Assembly (NCBI GenBank): GCA_946807835.1
Contig: OX327699.1
Coordinates: 23,238,014 to 23,302,013, forward strand
Direction: 5' to 3'
DNA length: 64,000 nucleotides
From: Ailanthus altissimus
Lineage: Eukaryota > Streptophyta > Magnoliopsida > Sapindales > Simaroubaceae
This document shows, in pieces, positions 1-12,165 of the stretch. Within the stretch, counting starts at the first letter, position 1, and the number at the start of each line of letters is the position of its first letter. Both the position numbers and the translations under genes were made by a program. Below the pieces are notes generated by a model. The model saw nothing but the letters and a program-made list of their open reading frames with translations. It was not told where the DNA came from and made no database searches.

Positions 1-1421
1 CTGTACGTGGCTCCTGCAATTAAGAAAAATTAATATTTGCTTAGTAAAGCCTGGCAGCGTCATATCCAACATTACAAACACGACAATAGACGTTGGACTT
101 CTTAAATATTATGAGCTTATACCCTCAAGTCATTTCAACAAGAGAACATCTAATAACAACAATCCCAGAATTTCTAATTAGATGATAGGATTAATTTCCC
201 ATCTTTTGCAGATTCTGTACGACAAATACGTTGTTCATACTAGTCATTACTATATATCATTCTCTTTGAAACAGGCCTATTAAATCTAACGGTCTAACTA
301 TAAATACTTAATAAACACTAATAATATTTTGTAATTTCATATATATTGAAGAACTTTTCTAAAGATGTTCAGAACAGCATTTGACAAAAAGATAAAGGAA
401 ATTCTAGCAACCAAAAGGGAGAAACAGAAAGAAAAATGTAAGCATACAAAATATCACCTGGTTCGAAATTAAAAATTGCTTGATTAGGTCCGAGTCCATT
501 GATGAGTATCCCATCTGGCGTAGGCAAAGAGTTTCCAGCATCAAGTGAAGCCCTCATGTTCTGCGGCAATGCATTTTCTTTCTCGTTTACAGAAAAAATA
601 ACATAACTAAAATAATGATTGGAGATAAAAAAAAATTTGTGTCTGATATATGTAACTTTTATTACAAGCATACCCGGTAATCTGCATTATACCAATCTCC
701 GATCAGGATATCAAGTTCTCTGCGTGGTTGAGAAAATGGAACAGGAATAACATGGCGATTATTCACACGGATTGCCCCATATCCACCTGCAGCCTTTTGA
801 AAGAGAAGTGAAGGGAAGTAGAAGAAACTTCCAATTTGATCCTTGATCAGAAAACTGTATGTCCAGTTTTGGCCTGGTAGTACCGGGCAATTCGTCCCTT
901 GTACCCCATCTTGCCATGAATTTCTTCTAAGTTGCACCCCATTCCTAAAATTAAACCAAATTAATTAATAAACTATAAGATTTTTATACAACAAAAATAA
1001 AATGCTTAAGAGTATCGAAGTAGCAACCACGTCATGAGAAATGGATCTGTTAAGTTGTTGAGAATATTGATATTTACGACATCGTTTGTTGTTGCATTCA
1101 ACAGCGGCCCCGGGAATTGATCGTTGATTACAATAACCTGATGATTCACAAAAAAACTATTTTTATCTAACAAAAATCATTTAACCAGAACATGCAAAAG
1201 TAAAGTTAGAATAAACTGTGCAATAAAGTGACCTGTTTATCAACACCAAGAGGGGCACGTTGAGAATAAGAGACAGTCCAGTCAAGGAAAAGTTGGGGTG
1301 ATTTGGCATCAACCAACGCCGTGAAAACAGAAAGAAAAAGAAGAACAAGCGTTGATATTACAAGCCTAATGGGGTTCATCACTGGACTCATTGTGGTTGA
1401 CAGATGAAAATGATGGCTCAT
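1..1421 (-). CDS. SKU5-similar (SKS) multicopper-oxidase-like protein, N-terminal part
   Basis: Five exons can be joined on the minus strand: 1421-1233, 1137-1028, 944-674, 560-458 and 13-1, all with GT/AG borders and matching phases; the gene runs off the left edge. The product starts with a signal peptide (hydrophobic run LVISTLVLLFLSVFTALVDA), then a cupredoxin domain with typical SKS blocks: LDWTVSYSQRAPLGVDKQ, FPGPLLNATTNDVV, NSWQDGVQGTNCPVLPGQ, DQIGSFFYFPS, FQKAAGGYGAIRVNNR, LIGDWY. SKS proteins are secreted or GPI-anchored wall or plasma-membrane relatives of ascorbate oxidase and lack most copper ligands. Here the usual HWHG copper motif is TWNG across the exon 2/3 junction, so oxidase activity is unlikely. 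I took the first ATG at 1421; in-frame ATGs at 1391 and 1379 would also leave a good signal peptide. About 229 of an expected 540-600 residues are in the window. Confidence 0.93.
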
Positions 1422-1491
1422 TCAAAGCAACTCTTACACATCAGCTTGGGATTTTGAGGTTAAAAAAAATGCAAGAAACTAGGAAGTGGTA

Positions 1492-1499
1492 ATTTATAG
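1492..1499 (-). promoter_or_regulatory. TATA box of the SKS gene
   Basis: Minus-strand CCTATAAATTACC places a TATAAAT box about 70 bases before the ATG at 1421, a normal plant spacing allowing a 5' leader of about 40 bases. Confidence 0.55.
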
Positions 1500-2069
1500 G
1501 AATGAAGAAATGAAGAGGCCGTTTGTGTTGAATTTCAGTATCTATTGATCTCTCCTACACTCCAGCTACACATTTTCTTTTTCTTTTTCCATTTCATTAT
1601 TCGGTCGTTTGGATTAGGATTATCTTATTGATAGAGCACAGTTTAGTCACAAGAAGAATGCTTATTGCTTGGTGCAACTAAAATATATAAAATATTGCAC
1701 TTCAACTCGCACTAAAACTCCGATTCACCTTCATTTATATGCTTTCTACAATAAGCGTGTAGAATAAGGAACGCCAAACCTATCGATAAAATATTGCACT
1801 TTAACACAAGCCCGTTTATCTAGTCTTGGGTCTCTTCATATTGGGTTTTATCCATCAATAAAATGAAAATACCAATTTTCATCTTCATTTCTTGTTCGTG
1901 AAGGCCCAGAATTTTCGTTTGCTGGGCATTGATTCGAAACCCAAAATGGTACAGATATAGGAAAGTTCGAGAGGTGTTCTGTTATCTGTCGCAGGTAATG
2001 TGTACACTTCATAATTTAAAGTCATATAATATAACCTTTTTTAACAAAATCTATTCTAGAAGACTGAAT
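1500..2069. other. Intergenic, promoter side of the SKS gene
   Basis: No gene seen. AT-rich sequence with scattered pyrimidine runs. It holds the upstream region of the SKS gene and ends at a small TIR element. Confidence 0.5.
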
Positions 2070-2331
2070 GGGATATTAACACTGTTATCCCCTGAGGCTT
2101 ATATAAATTATATTCTGATGGTTATTTTAATTTTAATTATATTTTCATCTTTTTGACTTAATTTTAAAATGAAAAATACTTTAAAATTATATTTTTTTAT
2201 CATGTAGATAATTAAATATCCTTAAAAATTAAAGATATTTTTGTTTTTTAAATTAAGTGAAAAGGCTCATAATGTAATTATCATTAAAGTACAATTTACA
2301 TAAACTTGAGGGGTAAGAGTGTTAATACCCC
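2070..2331. mobile_element. Mutator-like MITE (262 bp) with 9-bp target duplication
   Basis: The left end begins GGGATATTAACACTGTTA and the right end, read on the other strand, begins GGGGTATTAACACTCTTA. The imperfect inverted match continues about 60 bases inwards. The flanks are AGACTGAAT (2061-2069) and ACACTGAAT (2332-2340), a 9-bp duplication with one mismatch, as Mutator-type transposases leave. There is no coding capacity, so this is a non-autonomous copy. The superfamily call rests only on the duplication length. Confidence 0.7.
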
Positions 2332-2340
2332 ACACTGAAT

Positions 2341-4400
2341 TCAGAATTGCCTGCAACCTGTTTCAATTATATAAACTTGTCGTTGCCTTCTCATTGAGCC
2401 ACCGCCCACTTTACAGTAGGCGACTACGAGTCTACACACATTTACCTCGGTGGAACCATGTGTCTGCGAAAGAGAGAAGCCAAGTTTTTTACATTTTTAT
2501 CACTCGCCACGTGATTGCCTGTGAAAGCGATTTTTGAATTTGAGAGTAGTCACTCTTAATTTTGAGAAGGATGAAATTAAACTCCAATCCTTTAATTCTT
2601 GAGAGTGATGGCCCTGATGACCTCGTCCATTAGTTGTTGACGATGGAACTATTTTTTTTTTCTTTAAATTTTATTACCATTGAGGATGGAAAGGAGCATT
2701 GCAACTCAAATTCATGAATTAAAGGTGTAAATATAAATAACTTTTTTCACATAAAAAAAGGGAAATTCAAATTTAAGATGTCTATTTAAATAAAGAAATA
2801 AATAAATATACTGCAAATTTTTTAGTATTGACGTTATTAATACGAGTATGCAAGTGTGAGAATTTACCTGTTATATTGGCTCAACTTTCACACGACAATG
2901 AACAGTTCATTATGTAATTATTTGCCCTTTTTTTGGCACAAATAAAAAATTATGATAATTTGTGACATTAGAAGTGATAGTTTAAATTGGTGTTATATTC
3001 GTTCGGTATAATATATTTTTAAAAAAAATTAACTCTTAATATTTTAGAAAAAGAATATGCAAATTTTAGTATTTGTTGACTTTAAGAAGTGGTTTCTCAA
3101 ATCAATGAGTTTTAAATTTGTTGAAGGGGATCAAATTTTGAGCTTCGTCTGAACTGGATCAATAGGTACAAGTTTGGGTTTCTTACTTCCTGTGAACTGT
3201 AGAGAAGGGCCTGCAATGACAACACGCATATACGCCGAATATCTTTTGACATATTTTCTGTCTCCGTTCTTACCTCATGTCAGATGTCATTTCTAATGTA
3301 CTAAGTATATTCTTCAGGTTTGTCTCCGCTGATATTTTTGATTCAAGCGAGGCTTATTTTGATATATTCAAGTTAGATTTCGAACGACTCTCCCTCACTA
3401 GTTTGACGTTGATGCGGAACTCTCATAACGAAGTTACGAAATATAGTCAGTACCTGCTCGGCCATAATCGCATTAAGGTCAGCATATGCTGAACAGGTTT
3501 CATCATTGGTTGACCAGATTCCCTACATCCAAACTGATTCTGTTGCTCTATCGAGTTTAGGCTCATTGACTATTACTCTCGGGCCTACCTTAGTTGAATT
3601 ATAAACCCTTATGCCTGAAGGTAGGAAGAGGGAGATTTTCAGGGGGAACAAAATTTTTAAAAAATTTATCGAAATCTCTGTTAAAGTAATAGTTTTTGTT
3701 AACTTTAATTAAAGAAAGAGTAAAACTAAAAATTTAGTCTAATTCTAATTTTTAACTATAGTTTATTTTTGTTATCTTTATTTTTGCGATATCAAAAAAT
3801 TAATAATGGCAAAGAATAATCTTGATCGTCTATTTGCATTAATCTCTAACCTCTTATGATCCAAAATGATGGCCAATTTTGCTTTTTTCAACTCAATGAA
3901 CCGACTCATTTAATTGTCAACTCAATGAGCCACAATAGTAATCTCCATAAGGCCATACAAATTGCAATGAGATAACTTCATTAAAAAAAAATGTATAACA
4001 AAAAATAAACTAAGGTGTGAATCATCATTATATATATATATATATATTATGCAAACTTTTTTAAAAAAAAACAAGAGAGAACTTAAAAGAAAATAAACAA
4101 TTCAGTGTGGTGGGAATTTAGTTTTGACTTTTTAAAATACTTATTTTTTAAATAAAAATATATAAATTTAGTCATTGCATTGTCTTTTTCGTCGCAAATT
4201 GACTGGGGGAGTCATCGGAGGAAGTACAAAAAAGGATGATTTTGTTTGAAATTAGGGTGTGTGAGTGTATGTATGGGTAGTGAAATGTAAATGCGTGTCA
4301 CACAGAGCATATAGTAGAAGAATAACAAGCATTTCAAAACCACCTTAGCACATACAATTTCATCAGTAATAGAAAATATATCTTTGATGAACCACTGATA
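2341..4400. other. Intergenic AT-rich DNA, no gene seen
   Basis: Short open frames here have no recognisable domain and no splice context. A (TA)n microsatellite lies at about 4029-4048. The stretch around 3120-3600 is less AT-rich and could be an old repeat fragment, but I cannot name it. Confidence 0.5.
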
Positions 4401-4404
4401 ATAT

Positions 4405-5990
4405 TGTTGGATAAGGATCTTAGAGTCTCGCCTTAAAGTATTCTCGCGAACAATTCTAGGTCTTGACTACAATTGGCTCATGACTTTATAATGGTAACTT
4501 TTTTATTTTCTGAATTTGTTTTAGTTTAGCTTAAACTCTTTAAGCTCTCTCTCAATTTTTTTTTTTTTCTAAAGTCAAGTCATCTCTTCTTTTAAGTACA
4601 CAAAATGGTTGAACCATTTCACTAACTAAATACATGTCTTTTTCTTTGAAATGGACAAACATCCATGAATTGAGCTAAACAATGATAAGTGTCCAACACT
4701 TGTTAATGATTTAAGGAAACTTAATCATTATTCATAACAAGTGTCTATGACATAATTTGCATTCAAGACAAGTGTCCCACGCTTGTCAATCATTAGGCAA
4801 AGTTTAATTTATTTTTTAAAATAAGTGTCTCACACTTGTCAAACATTAGAAAAAGTTTAAAATTTAAAGTTTAGTGATGATTTGACACGTATCATATTTT
4901 AACACTTAGAATTCAATACGTGTCTATTTTGAGAGATGCTAAAATCGATTCTGATTATCTGAAATTTTTTCGAATCGAACTCTTCGACCCTATCCACTAC
5001 CTTAGTACTCAACGAGTATATTTTATATTATAAGACTAACTAAGTTCACATTCGTTTATTTTATGGAACACTTTTATAAGTTCGTGAACATTACCTCACT
5101 CACATGTTACGGATACAATAAAAGGGTACTTGAACAATATAAGTTCATGTTAACCATATTCGTATAATCATTTCGTTACTTATATCTTGAAAAAGCAAAA
5201 ACACAGATCTTCACCATCAAATCTCTATTTAATCGACTATAAACTTATCTTCAGATATATATTTCAATGAACAATATCTGTAAACTCCTTTAGGATATTG
5301 TTTTACTTTACAAAAACTCTTTTTTCGAAATTAATGCTTATATTTATAAGACTTTCTAAAATACAATCTCTGAGCATTAGAATATACAATCCACTCATAT
5401 AAGCTTATAAATCTTATATCTATGCACATCGGACTCTATGAGTATCAGACTATACCTAACGACACCTAGAGGTCAGACTATAAATGTCTCCGACATGTGT
5501 AAAATCAAAGTATGATGGATCACTCATATAAGCCTACCATGGTGCTCAGGTCAAATGATCATAAATACTACTCAACTTGAGAAGACTATCATTGACGGCT
5601 TTAATGGGATGTTTATTAAAGGTCCTCGTGAGGATGTTCAATACTCAGTTCTCACTGAATACTTGTATACCTATACGAGCTTTCATTAAACTCACAATCT
5701 ACTAAGACTAATCGTATGGACAATTCAGATATAAACACACATTGATCTAAAAGGTTTACTAATCGACTTGTGTCAGTAAACATTGATCGAGAATGAAGTT
5801 TTTGAAATATACTATATAATGACATTTCTTAATACTGTTTGTAACTCCTTGTAATTATGTCATTACAATAAATATTATTGAATCTTTATCCCATTTTATA
5901 CACGACTTTACAATGTCTGAAAAAGAACAAGATTATTATCATATAATAAATTAATAATTTACAAAAATTTACATTGTATAAATATCAACA
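4405..5990. mobile_element. Possible degenerate solo LTR
   Basis: A roughly 1.6-kb non-coding block begins TGTTGGATAAGG and ends ATATCAACA, giving the TG...CA ends of an LTR. Its composition is more even than the flanks. At 4683-4860 it holds three or four copies of a motif pairing AAGTGTC with ACTTGT. The flanking 5-mers (AATAT and TATTT) do not match, so the boundaries and even the class are uncertain. Confidence 0.3.
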
Positions 5991-6149
5991 TATTTATACA
6001 AAAAATTAGAATGACACATAAGTACTATTTTAAACAAACTTTAGGAAGAGAAGAGAGAGGATGGTCATCGTTATTAGGGTTGCGGTGAATGGACGGTTGA
6101 GATTTATTATGGTGATGGTGGTTGATAATCAATAGAAGTGGTAAGCCTA

Positions 6150-6445
6150 TATAATAATGCTAAAAAATAAATAAGATGAAGATGATAGTGATTTTATGAA
6201 TAAAAAGACAAGAAAAACTGATGGGTCTAGATTATGATATTGGTGATGGTGAAATAGATCATAATGCTAAAAGATAAAGAAAAGAAAGATGATAATGGTG
6301 ATTTTGTGAATAAAGAAGAGGCGAAATCGGTGAGTCGAAATTATGATATTGGCAATAGGGAAGAGATTGTGATGTTGGAAGATAAAGATGATAATGATGT
6401 TTTTTGAATAAAGAGACAAGAAAAATCAATAGGCCAAAAGAATTT
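6150..6445. repeat. Degenerate tandem repeat, about 105-bp unit, about 3 copies
   Basis: Blocks carrying AATGCTAAAA..ATAAA, GATGATAGTGATTTT and GATTATGATATTGGTGATGG recur at about 105-base spacing, diverging from copy to copy. No coding sense is seen. Confidence 0.55.
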
Positions 6446-7860
6446 GAGGCATATAAATAATCATATTTTTATAAGTTTTATTATTTTTTTTGTTAAAATT
6501 AATAAAAATTATTACTTAATAGGAGTATTAATAAAAAAATTTAAATATTAAAACTTTAAGTGTTCAAATATCTTTTTTATATTATATTTTAAATTAATTT
6601 AAACCCAATTCATTCATCAATAATATTAAGTTATAATATAATAATTTAATATTGTATCGTAATTACGTCACATGTTTAAGATATTTTAATATTATTACTT
6701 TTTTTTTGTAATATTTAGGATACTATATAATCAAACTATAATTACTTTAGTTAAAATACAAAAGAAATATTTGTAAAATTATAATAAATACAATTTAAAT
6801 ATAATAAGCCTTATACAAAGTATAACAAATATAAAAAAATTATACTGGACTATAAATAAATTATTACAGTATGAACAAGGTAATAATTAACTATATTATA
6901 AATAAACTAGCCTATTGAAAATCCTAGACCCTAATCTGACACGATTAATTATCTCCGTTTACTGTTTAAAATCGCATAAATCGAATTCTATAAATGTTCT
7001 CGTGTTGTTTGGAACCACCATTTTGAGTATCAAGGTAATAGTGAAGAAGACTTTCAATTAATCCTCTACTACACAAGCCAATAAATGGTGTCACAAATTA
7101 TTTCTCACACATAAGAGTATATTCCCAATTTTGACTCTTACATTATTTATTAATCACGTCGTGTTGTATCAATTTAAATTCACTAATTTTTTGTTGAGCC
7201 AATAAATGATGTCACAAATTACTCGTCTTTTTTTATAGATAATTATGGTATCTTATTTATTACAAAGTTTAATAAATTGAATAAGAAAGCAAAAATATGT
7301 GTGATGGATCATTCTATGACGTATTGATAAAAATTCCCATATCAATATTTATATAAATCTTAACCATTAAATTTGATCAAATAGTTTGAAGTTAATATAA
7401 AACATTAATATGTTTATGGACTAAACACATTAAAAGAATAGATAAATTTATACTTTTTTTAACTTTTATTAAAAAAAATTAAACTATTTAAATATGAAAA
7501 AAAAAACCACTCTTCCATATAAGCTTTTCTTATATCTTTTTATTTGACTAAACTATTTGTATTTATAAAAAATAAACTAATTTTAAAAATTAAATTATCT
7601 TAAATAAATATTTATTTTCTAATTATTTAGAACTAGTATATTTTAATTTAAAAAAAAATAACAACTAGTATATTTTAATTGCTAATAACATATATTTTTT
7701 CATTTAAAGAAGAGAACGAAGCAACCGTCAAAAGAAAGCAAAGCATTCTATTTTATTTTAGATTTTATACAAGATAAGTTATTGTCTTTCATCCTAGACT
7801 TTGCCCTTGTCCAAAAAATGTTAAAATAACTACTTTGTTATTGAAAGCTCTCCGCTCAAC
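6446..7860. other. Intergenic, very AT-rich, no gene seen
   Basis: Dominated by A/T runs. CCAATAAATG(G/A)TGTCACAAATTA occurs twice (about 7077 and 7198), suggesting a small old duplication. It ends where composition shifts to the organelle-like insert. Confidence 0.5.
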
Positions 7861-9480
7861 CTATTCGCTAAGTTATCACTAAGTTACTGCTACTTTTTTG
7901 CCCCGTGTTTGATTGGCGAGAAAGAGCTTTACCAGGATTTTCAAGTCTGGCAGGAGGAAACATACTATATGCTTGAGCTATCACACCCCCTCAATTATAT
8001 ATTTATGAAAGTACCCAGCAACGAGTTCAAGTCATTTCATGTTACCTTGTGCAATTTTAAAGCTTCGCAGGCTAGTTGTCACGGCAAGTTCTCTGGTGAA
8101 ATGCAAACACATAGCACCAATCTTATTCATCATGGTCCAATCCAAATGGATCGTGTTGAATAAATTAATCCATTGTGGTATCCTTTATTTTCTTAATATT
8201 ATTGAGTTTTTGCTTGAACTTGCCTTTGAGTACTCCTGAGAAATATAGTGGTAACATTTTGTTATGGTGGAGAGTGAAAAACACCAATGAAACAGAGAAC
8301 GACCGCATGAATTGGAATCCACTTATATTAAGGCAGACGACGGAAAAAGAATGGCTCCAAATTCTTCAAGTGATTGATTTTACTGTGCTAGCCACTGCTT
8401 TATTTCGTATATTGATAACATTTTTCTCTTTCCTAGCGGTCCCCCCTTGTACAATAAGAGTACGAAGAACTTTGGTTGCACGACTTTCTCTTATGGAGGT
8501 TTATTTTCTCTGATTTTACTCAACTTGACCTACTTGACTTAGCGATTAGAGTATCACTTTTATTCGGCGAGGGGCATTGATTTAAATCCAACAGTAGGTA
8601 AAAACAATCGAAACCCTTGCTTTTACCAGCACGGACTGGCAGGAAGGAGTCCATTAAATGACCAAAACATCAGTTGCTTCTACTTTTTCGACTGCCTTGA
8701 CACCTTAATATCAATAGCCCTTTTTATTTTCATGTTTTTGGTCTCTACAATAGTTCTATGAGACCTCGTTCCCGCACTTTTTCTATTATATAAGGGGGCT
8801 TCTATGTAAAAATTTAGATTTTGAAGCAAGGGGCAAAAAGTTATATACTAATTCTGAAAGGCTGGTTAATGTAATGAATTCAAAAACATACATAAGGTAA
8901 ATAAGGACCTATCACGTAAGGAAAGGATCTACTGCTAACTAGTAGCCCGATCCGCCAAGCAAGGGCCTAATTCACGTTCGTCGAAGGAATATCCAAGCCA
9001 GGTCAGTGAGTTTAGGCATGCGAAAAAATAATCGAATAGTAGAATAGGATCAAGAAAAGTATAGTACTACCGGAAGAAAGTAGACAAAGAAAGTGTCGAT
9101 GGAGTTCCAATATTTGAATTTAAGAAAAAGCATCTGTGAACTACCTATACCCAGTACTTAAGTTGAGCGGGGAGAATGTTGAAGGCTGAAGAAAGGGCTA
9201 TTAAATAGGCGATTTGTGGAAGGAGCATGTTGAAAAGTGGAAAAGCTAATAAGGGAGCGGTTATCTTTGCTTTAGTTGATGCTTAACCGGACTAACAGAA
9301 AAGGTCCTCAATCTCTGTACCTCACAAAAAGCCTAGTGAATTGACCAACGGTGGGAAACGACCCTTTACGTGTTCCCAAGGAATCAAAGCTAAGCCCTAA
9401 AGAAAGTACTGCTCCGTTGTCTATAAAGATGAAAAACTTTAGTTGAAATTTTCACAATCTAAAGGTCTGTAAGGGAAGAG
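7860..9480. other. Probable nuclear mitochondrial insert (NUMT)
   Basis: This block is clearly less AT-rich than its surroundings and has the mixed texture of plant mitochondrial spacer DNA. It contains a plastid-type tRNA-Met relic (8528-8600), and cp-like trnM is a common resident of plant mitochondrial genomes. Open frames of 66-112 codons (7909-8163, 8175-8513) match no protein I know and look fortuitous. Composition plus the tRNA relic support an organellar origin; I cannot name the exact mitochondrial locus. Confidence 0.5.
8528..8600 (+). pseudogene. trnM-CAU: Relic of plastid-type tRNA-Met(CAU), elongator
   Basis: The 73 bases begin ACCTACTTGACTTAGCG and end AACAGTAGGTA, matching the plastid elongator tRNA-Met pattern: acceptor ACCTACT paired with AGTAGGT, then discriminator A. 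The anticodon region reads CTTTTATTCGG where CTTTCATACGG is expected, so the CAU anticodon is lost, and several C-to-T and G-to-A changes mark decay, as expected after transfer to the nucleus. Not a functional nuclear tRNA. Confidence 0.75.
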
Positions 9481-9639
9481 AATTCCTAATTTTCTCTTTC
9501 TTTCTTTTCATTTTAGAAAAAATTATAAAATAAAACATCTGGTTCAGCTCGTCATATATAGGATAAAGACCCCAGTAGAGTATATAAAATAAATATATGT
9601 ATTTTCAATATAAAAAGACTCTCTCAAGAACGACAACTG

Positions 9640-10345
9640 AATTAGTTTACTTTTTATATATAAAAAAAGAATTGTTATGACTTGATTTAAAGCTCAAGAA
9701 ATTAAGAATCGGATATTTATTGATTAAATCATTCACTCTATAGTTTTATTAATATTTTCTTTTTACTGTTAAAGAATTGATTAATCGAAAGAGAATAAAG
9801 ATAGTGTCTTATTCTACATATTAATGTCAATATGAGCAATGATGAAATCGTTACTTGATTAAATCAAGTCTCTTTACCCTAAAAAATGCCTACTTAACTC
9901 CTTAACCTTTTCTCCTATCTCTCTTTTTGTTAGTGATTCTAAAATCGTTAGGTTTCTCATTATACTATTCCTTTTTTTTAGTTACAAATGTATCTAAGCA
10001 TAGTTTTTTTTTTCCCTCCTATTGCAAGCCATGTGGTATATGTGATAGATGTATAAATGAACATTCTTGAGTAAGGAATCCTCATTTGAATGATTCACAA
10101 TCTATATCATTGCTCGTACTAAAATTTAAAAAGTTTTTTTTTTCAAGATTCAAGAAATCAAATTCCTTATCTAAGTTCAAGACTTTTAACACTTTTTTTA
10201 AATATTTTTCAAATTAGTATAGACCAAAGCCATCTGGTAAAACAAGGATGGTGTATTGGAAATGATTAGGATAGCTCAACTGGTATAGTAGAGGACTGAA
10301 ATTCTCATGTCACCAATTTAAATCTGGATCCTATAATATGATTGG
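9640..10345 (+). pseudogene. Plastid trnL(UAA) intron end - trnL 3' exon - spacer - trnF(GAA), decayed (NUPT)
   Basis: The order is that of the plastid trnL-trnF barcode region. 9660-9850 resembles the end of the trnL intron (GATTAAATCATTCACTC, then GAATTGATTAATCG, GAGAATAAAGATAG and ATTCTACAT), though interrupted. 9851-9890 resembles the trnL 3' exon area. 9895-10250 is the spacer, with the characteristic block around GGAATCCTCATTTGAATGAT at 10075. 10257-10341 is trnF: GGATAGCTCAACTGGTA, AGAGGACTGAAA, GTGTCACCAATTTAAATCTG. The trnL 5' exon is absent. Substitutions are mostly C-to-T or G-to-A, and small insertions break the tRNA folds. Confidence 0.85.
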
Positions 10346-11475
10346 TATGTATGAGTATCTATTCTACAAATTAAATGATATGGATTGCTATACATATTCA
10401 TTGTATATATCATAATACAAACATATTTATCCATTTAGCAAGATGTTTAGGAATACATTTTTTTATTGCGATTCTTCTTTAGGTTTTATATAAGTAAAGA
10501 GTATATAAAGTATACATATGTACTTATAAAATGAATTCTAATTTATTGACTTTTACTTATCAAATATTGTTCTATAATTTGGTTGTATCGTATAGTCCAA
10601 ATAATCTTGTACTATGGCATATCTAAAATAGTAATGATACGTTAAAAAAAAAATTGTTATACAAATAAGAAAAGTAACCCCATCACCAATTATCCAAGGA
10701 TTCAAATTAAAATCTTTGTAATATTCTATATGAATCTTTCTACCATACTATTGCATCTCATAGGCTCTAATCTAGTTCGTCCATTTCATTCAAGATGTAG
10801 AATTGGCATTTTTTTTCTTCTTAAAACTCCATAAACATGCAAAAGAGAAATGTGATCTCCATTCGGACCAAAATATAACTTTTACTTGTTTAAATAATAA
10901 ATAAGGTCAAGTAGGGTCAAGAAAAATAAATCTCTTTATGATAAACAGATAAATTTTGCTAGTTTGTTATTATGGGTAGTTCATACAAAGGATCAAACTA
11001 ATAACATATACAATACTTAATTCTCGATATAAATGTTACATAGTTGGTTCTCATTCCTCAAAGACTACAAATGTAATAAGAGCATCTGTTAACAAAATGA
11101 TCACCCTAAGATGATCATCTCATAGTTATTAAGAATGAATCAAATCAAATGGTTTTATTTTCTAAATTTTCTAACTTGCTCCCATAGAACTAAGGTCGAA
11201 AAGATTGAAAAAATCAATCATTCTAAACCATCGATGAAGGATTCCTTAAAATGTTATTAATAATCTTTTTATAGATCCAATGGATTCTATCTTATACATG
11301 CACGACGAAGGTTATCATAAAAAATAAATAAGATGAGTTATTCTTTATTTTTATCACAAGAGCAAACTGATTCAACTTTGAGCTAGGCTTTGTTGACTTG
11401 AAGGTCTTGGTGGAAGTAGTAAGAATTGATGACAAGTAGAGTTATATTGAACCTATTTATAAGTGTAATCGTCAA
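10346..11475. other. Probable further plastid-derived spacer DNA
   Basis: The sequence continues without break from the trnF relic and keeps a plastid-spacer look, for example the passage around ATGATCACCCTAAGATGATC at 11096 and CTTGCTCCCATAGAAC at 11174. I cannot name the locus with certainty, and no ndhJ coding signature was found although ndhJ follows trnF in plastomes. Confidence 0.4.
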
Positions 11476-11754
11476 ATGATTTCCCATCTCTTAATAAATA
11501 TCTTAATTGAGGTGGACTTTATACATATTGTACTGGCATATGCAATAAGCTTCTTTGAGAATACCAATTGTTTCTTTGAAGAAGGCATTATGGGAGCAAC
11601 AAGGGTAGCAAAACATGATCCAGGAAATATAAGTAGTTTAAGAAGCAGGAGGTTTGGAACCTTTACACCATTTCATTCTTCAAGTCCATTCCATGCAATA
11701 GGCACCGGTCATTTGAATCCTATTTCTTTCAATGTATCTTGGCCCCTTCAATGA
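11476..11754 (+). other. Unidentified 92-codon open frame inside the organellar insert
   Basis: An open frame with less biased composition than its flanks encodes a stretch including GATRVAKHDPGNISS and FHAIGTGHLNPISF. I do not recognise the protein on either strand. It lies between plastid spacer relics and the ycf2 fragment, so it is more likely transferred organellar DNA than a nuclear gene. Confidence 0.25.
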
Positions 11755-11954
11755 AGAAAAAAAGGGCAAGTGCTTTCTTTATACGATGGTAGATGCAAAT
11801 ATCCATCTTTTTAACTACACAATTACTGGTACACTTATTGTGATTTTCAATACAAGAGTAAAAATAAAGACAAGCATCCATATGATCTCATAAACCTCTT
11901 GTAAGGATTCCAATATGGAAAAAGAAATGATATCTTGCACTTTTGGCATATCAA

Positions 11955-12165
11955 TTATCATTTCAACGATCAATTTCCCTTATTCTTAAGTTTGAGATCT
12001 ATATCTATGAATTAAAATGTCTGAATGATCAATTCTGTAATCAATTGTTAGAATCAATAAGTTTTCAAATTATTGATTTAAAAAAATTAAAATCCTGCTT
12101 ATTGGATGATTATAATACTTCCAAAAAATCAAAAATTTTAATTAATAGAGGAAGAATATCATGAT
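11955..12165 (+). pseudogene. ycf2: Fragment of plastid ycf2 (NUPT)
   Basis: The translation contains [20 protein letters not shown] followed by [20 protein letters not shown] and [15 protein letters not shown], a close degenerate match to an internal segment of Ycf2 (pattern [20 protein letters not shown] then LLDDHDTSQKSKFLINGG). Only about 70 codons of a protein over 2000 residues long remain, ending at a TGA. ycf2 sits in the plastid inverted repeat, far from trnF, so this piece was rearranged relative to its neighbour. Confidence 0.85.

Noticed and set aside
7909..8513. Overlapping open frames of 84, 66 and 112 codons
   Set aside because: No domain, no start context or splice sites, and they sit in DNA with an organellar tRNA relic; treated as chance frames in transferred spacer DNA.
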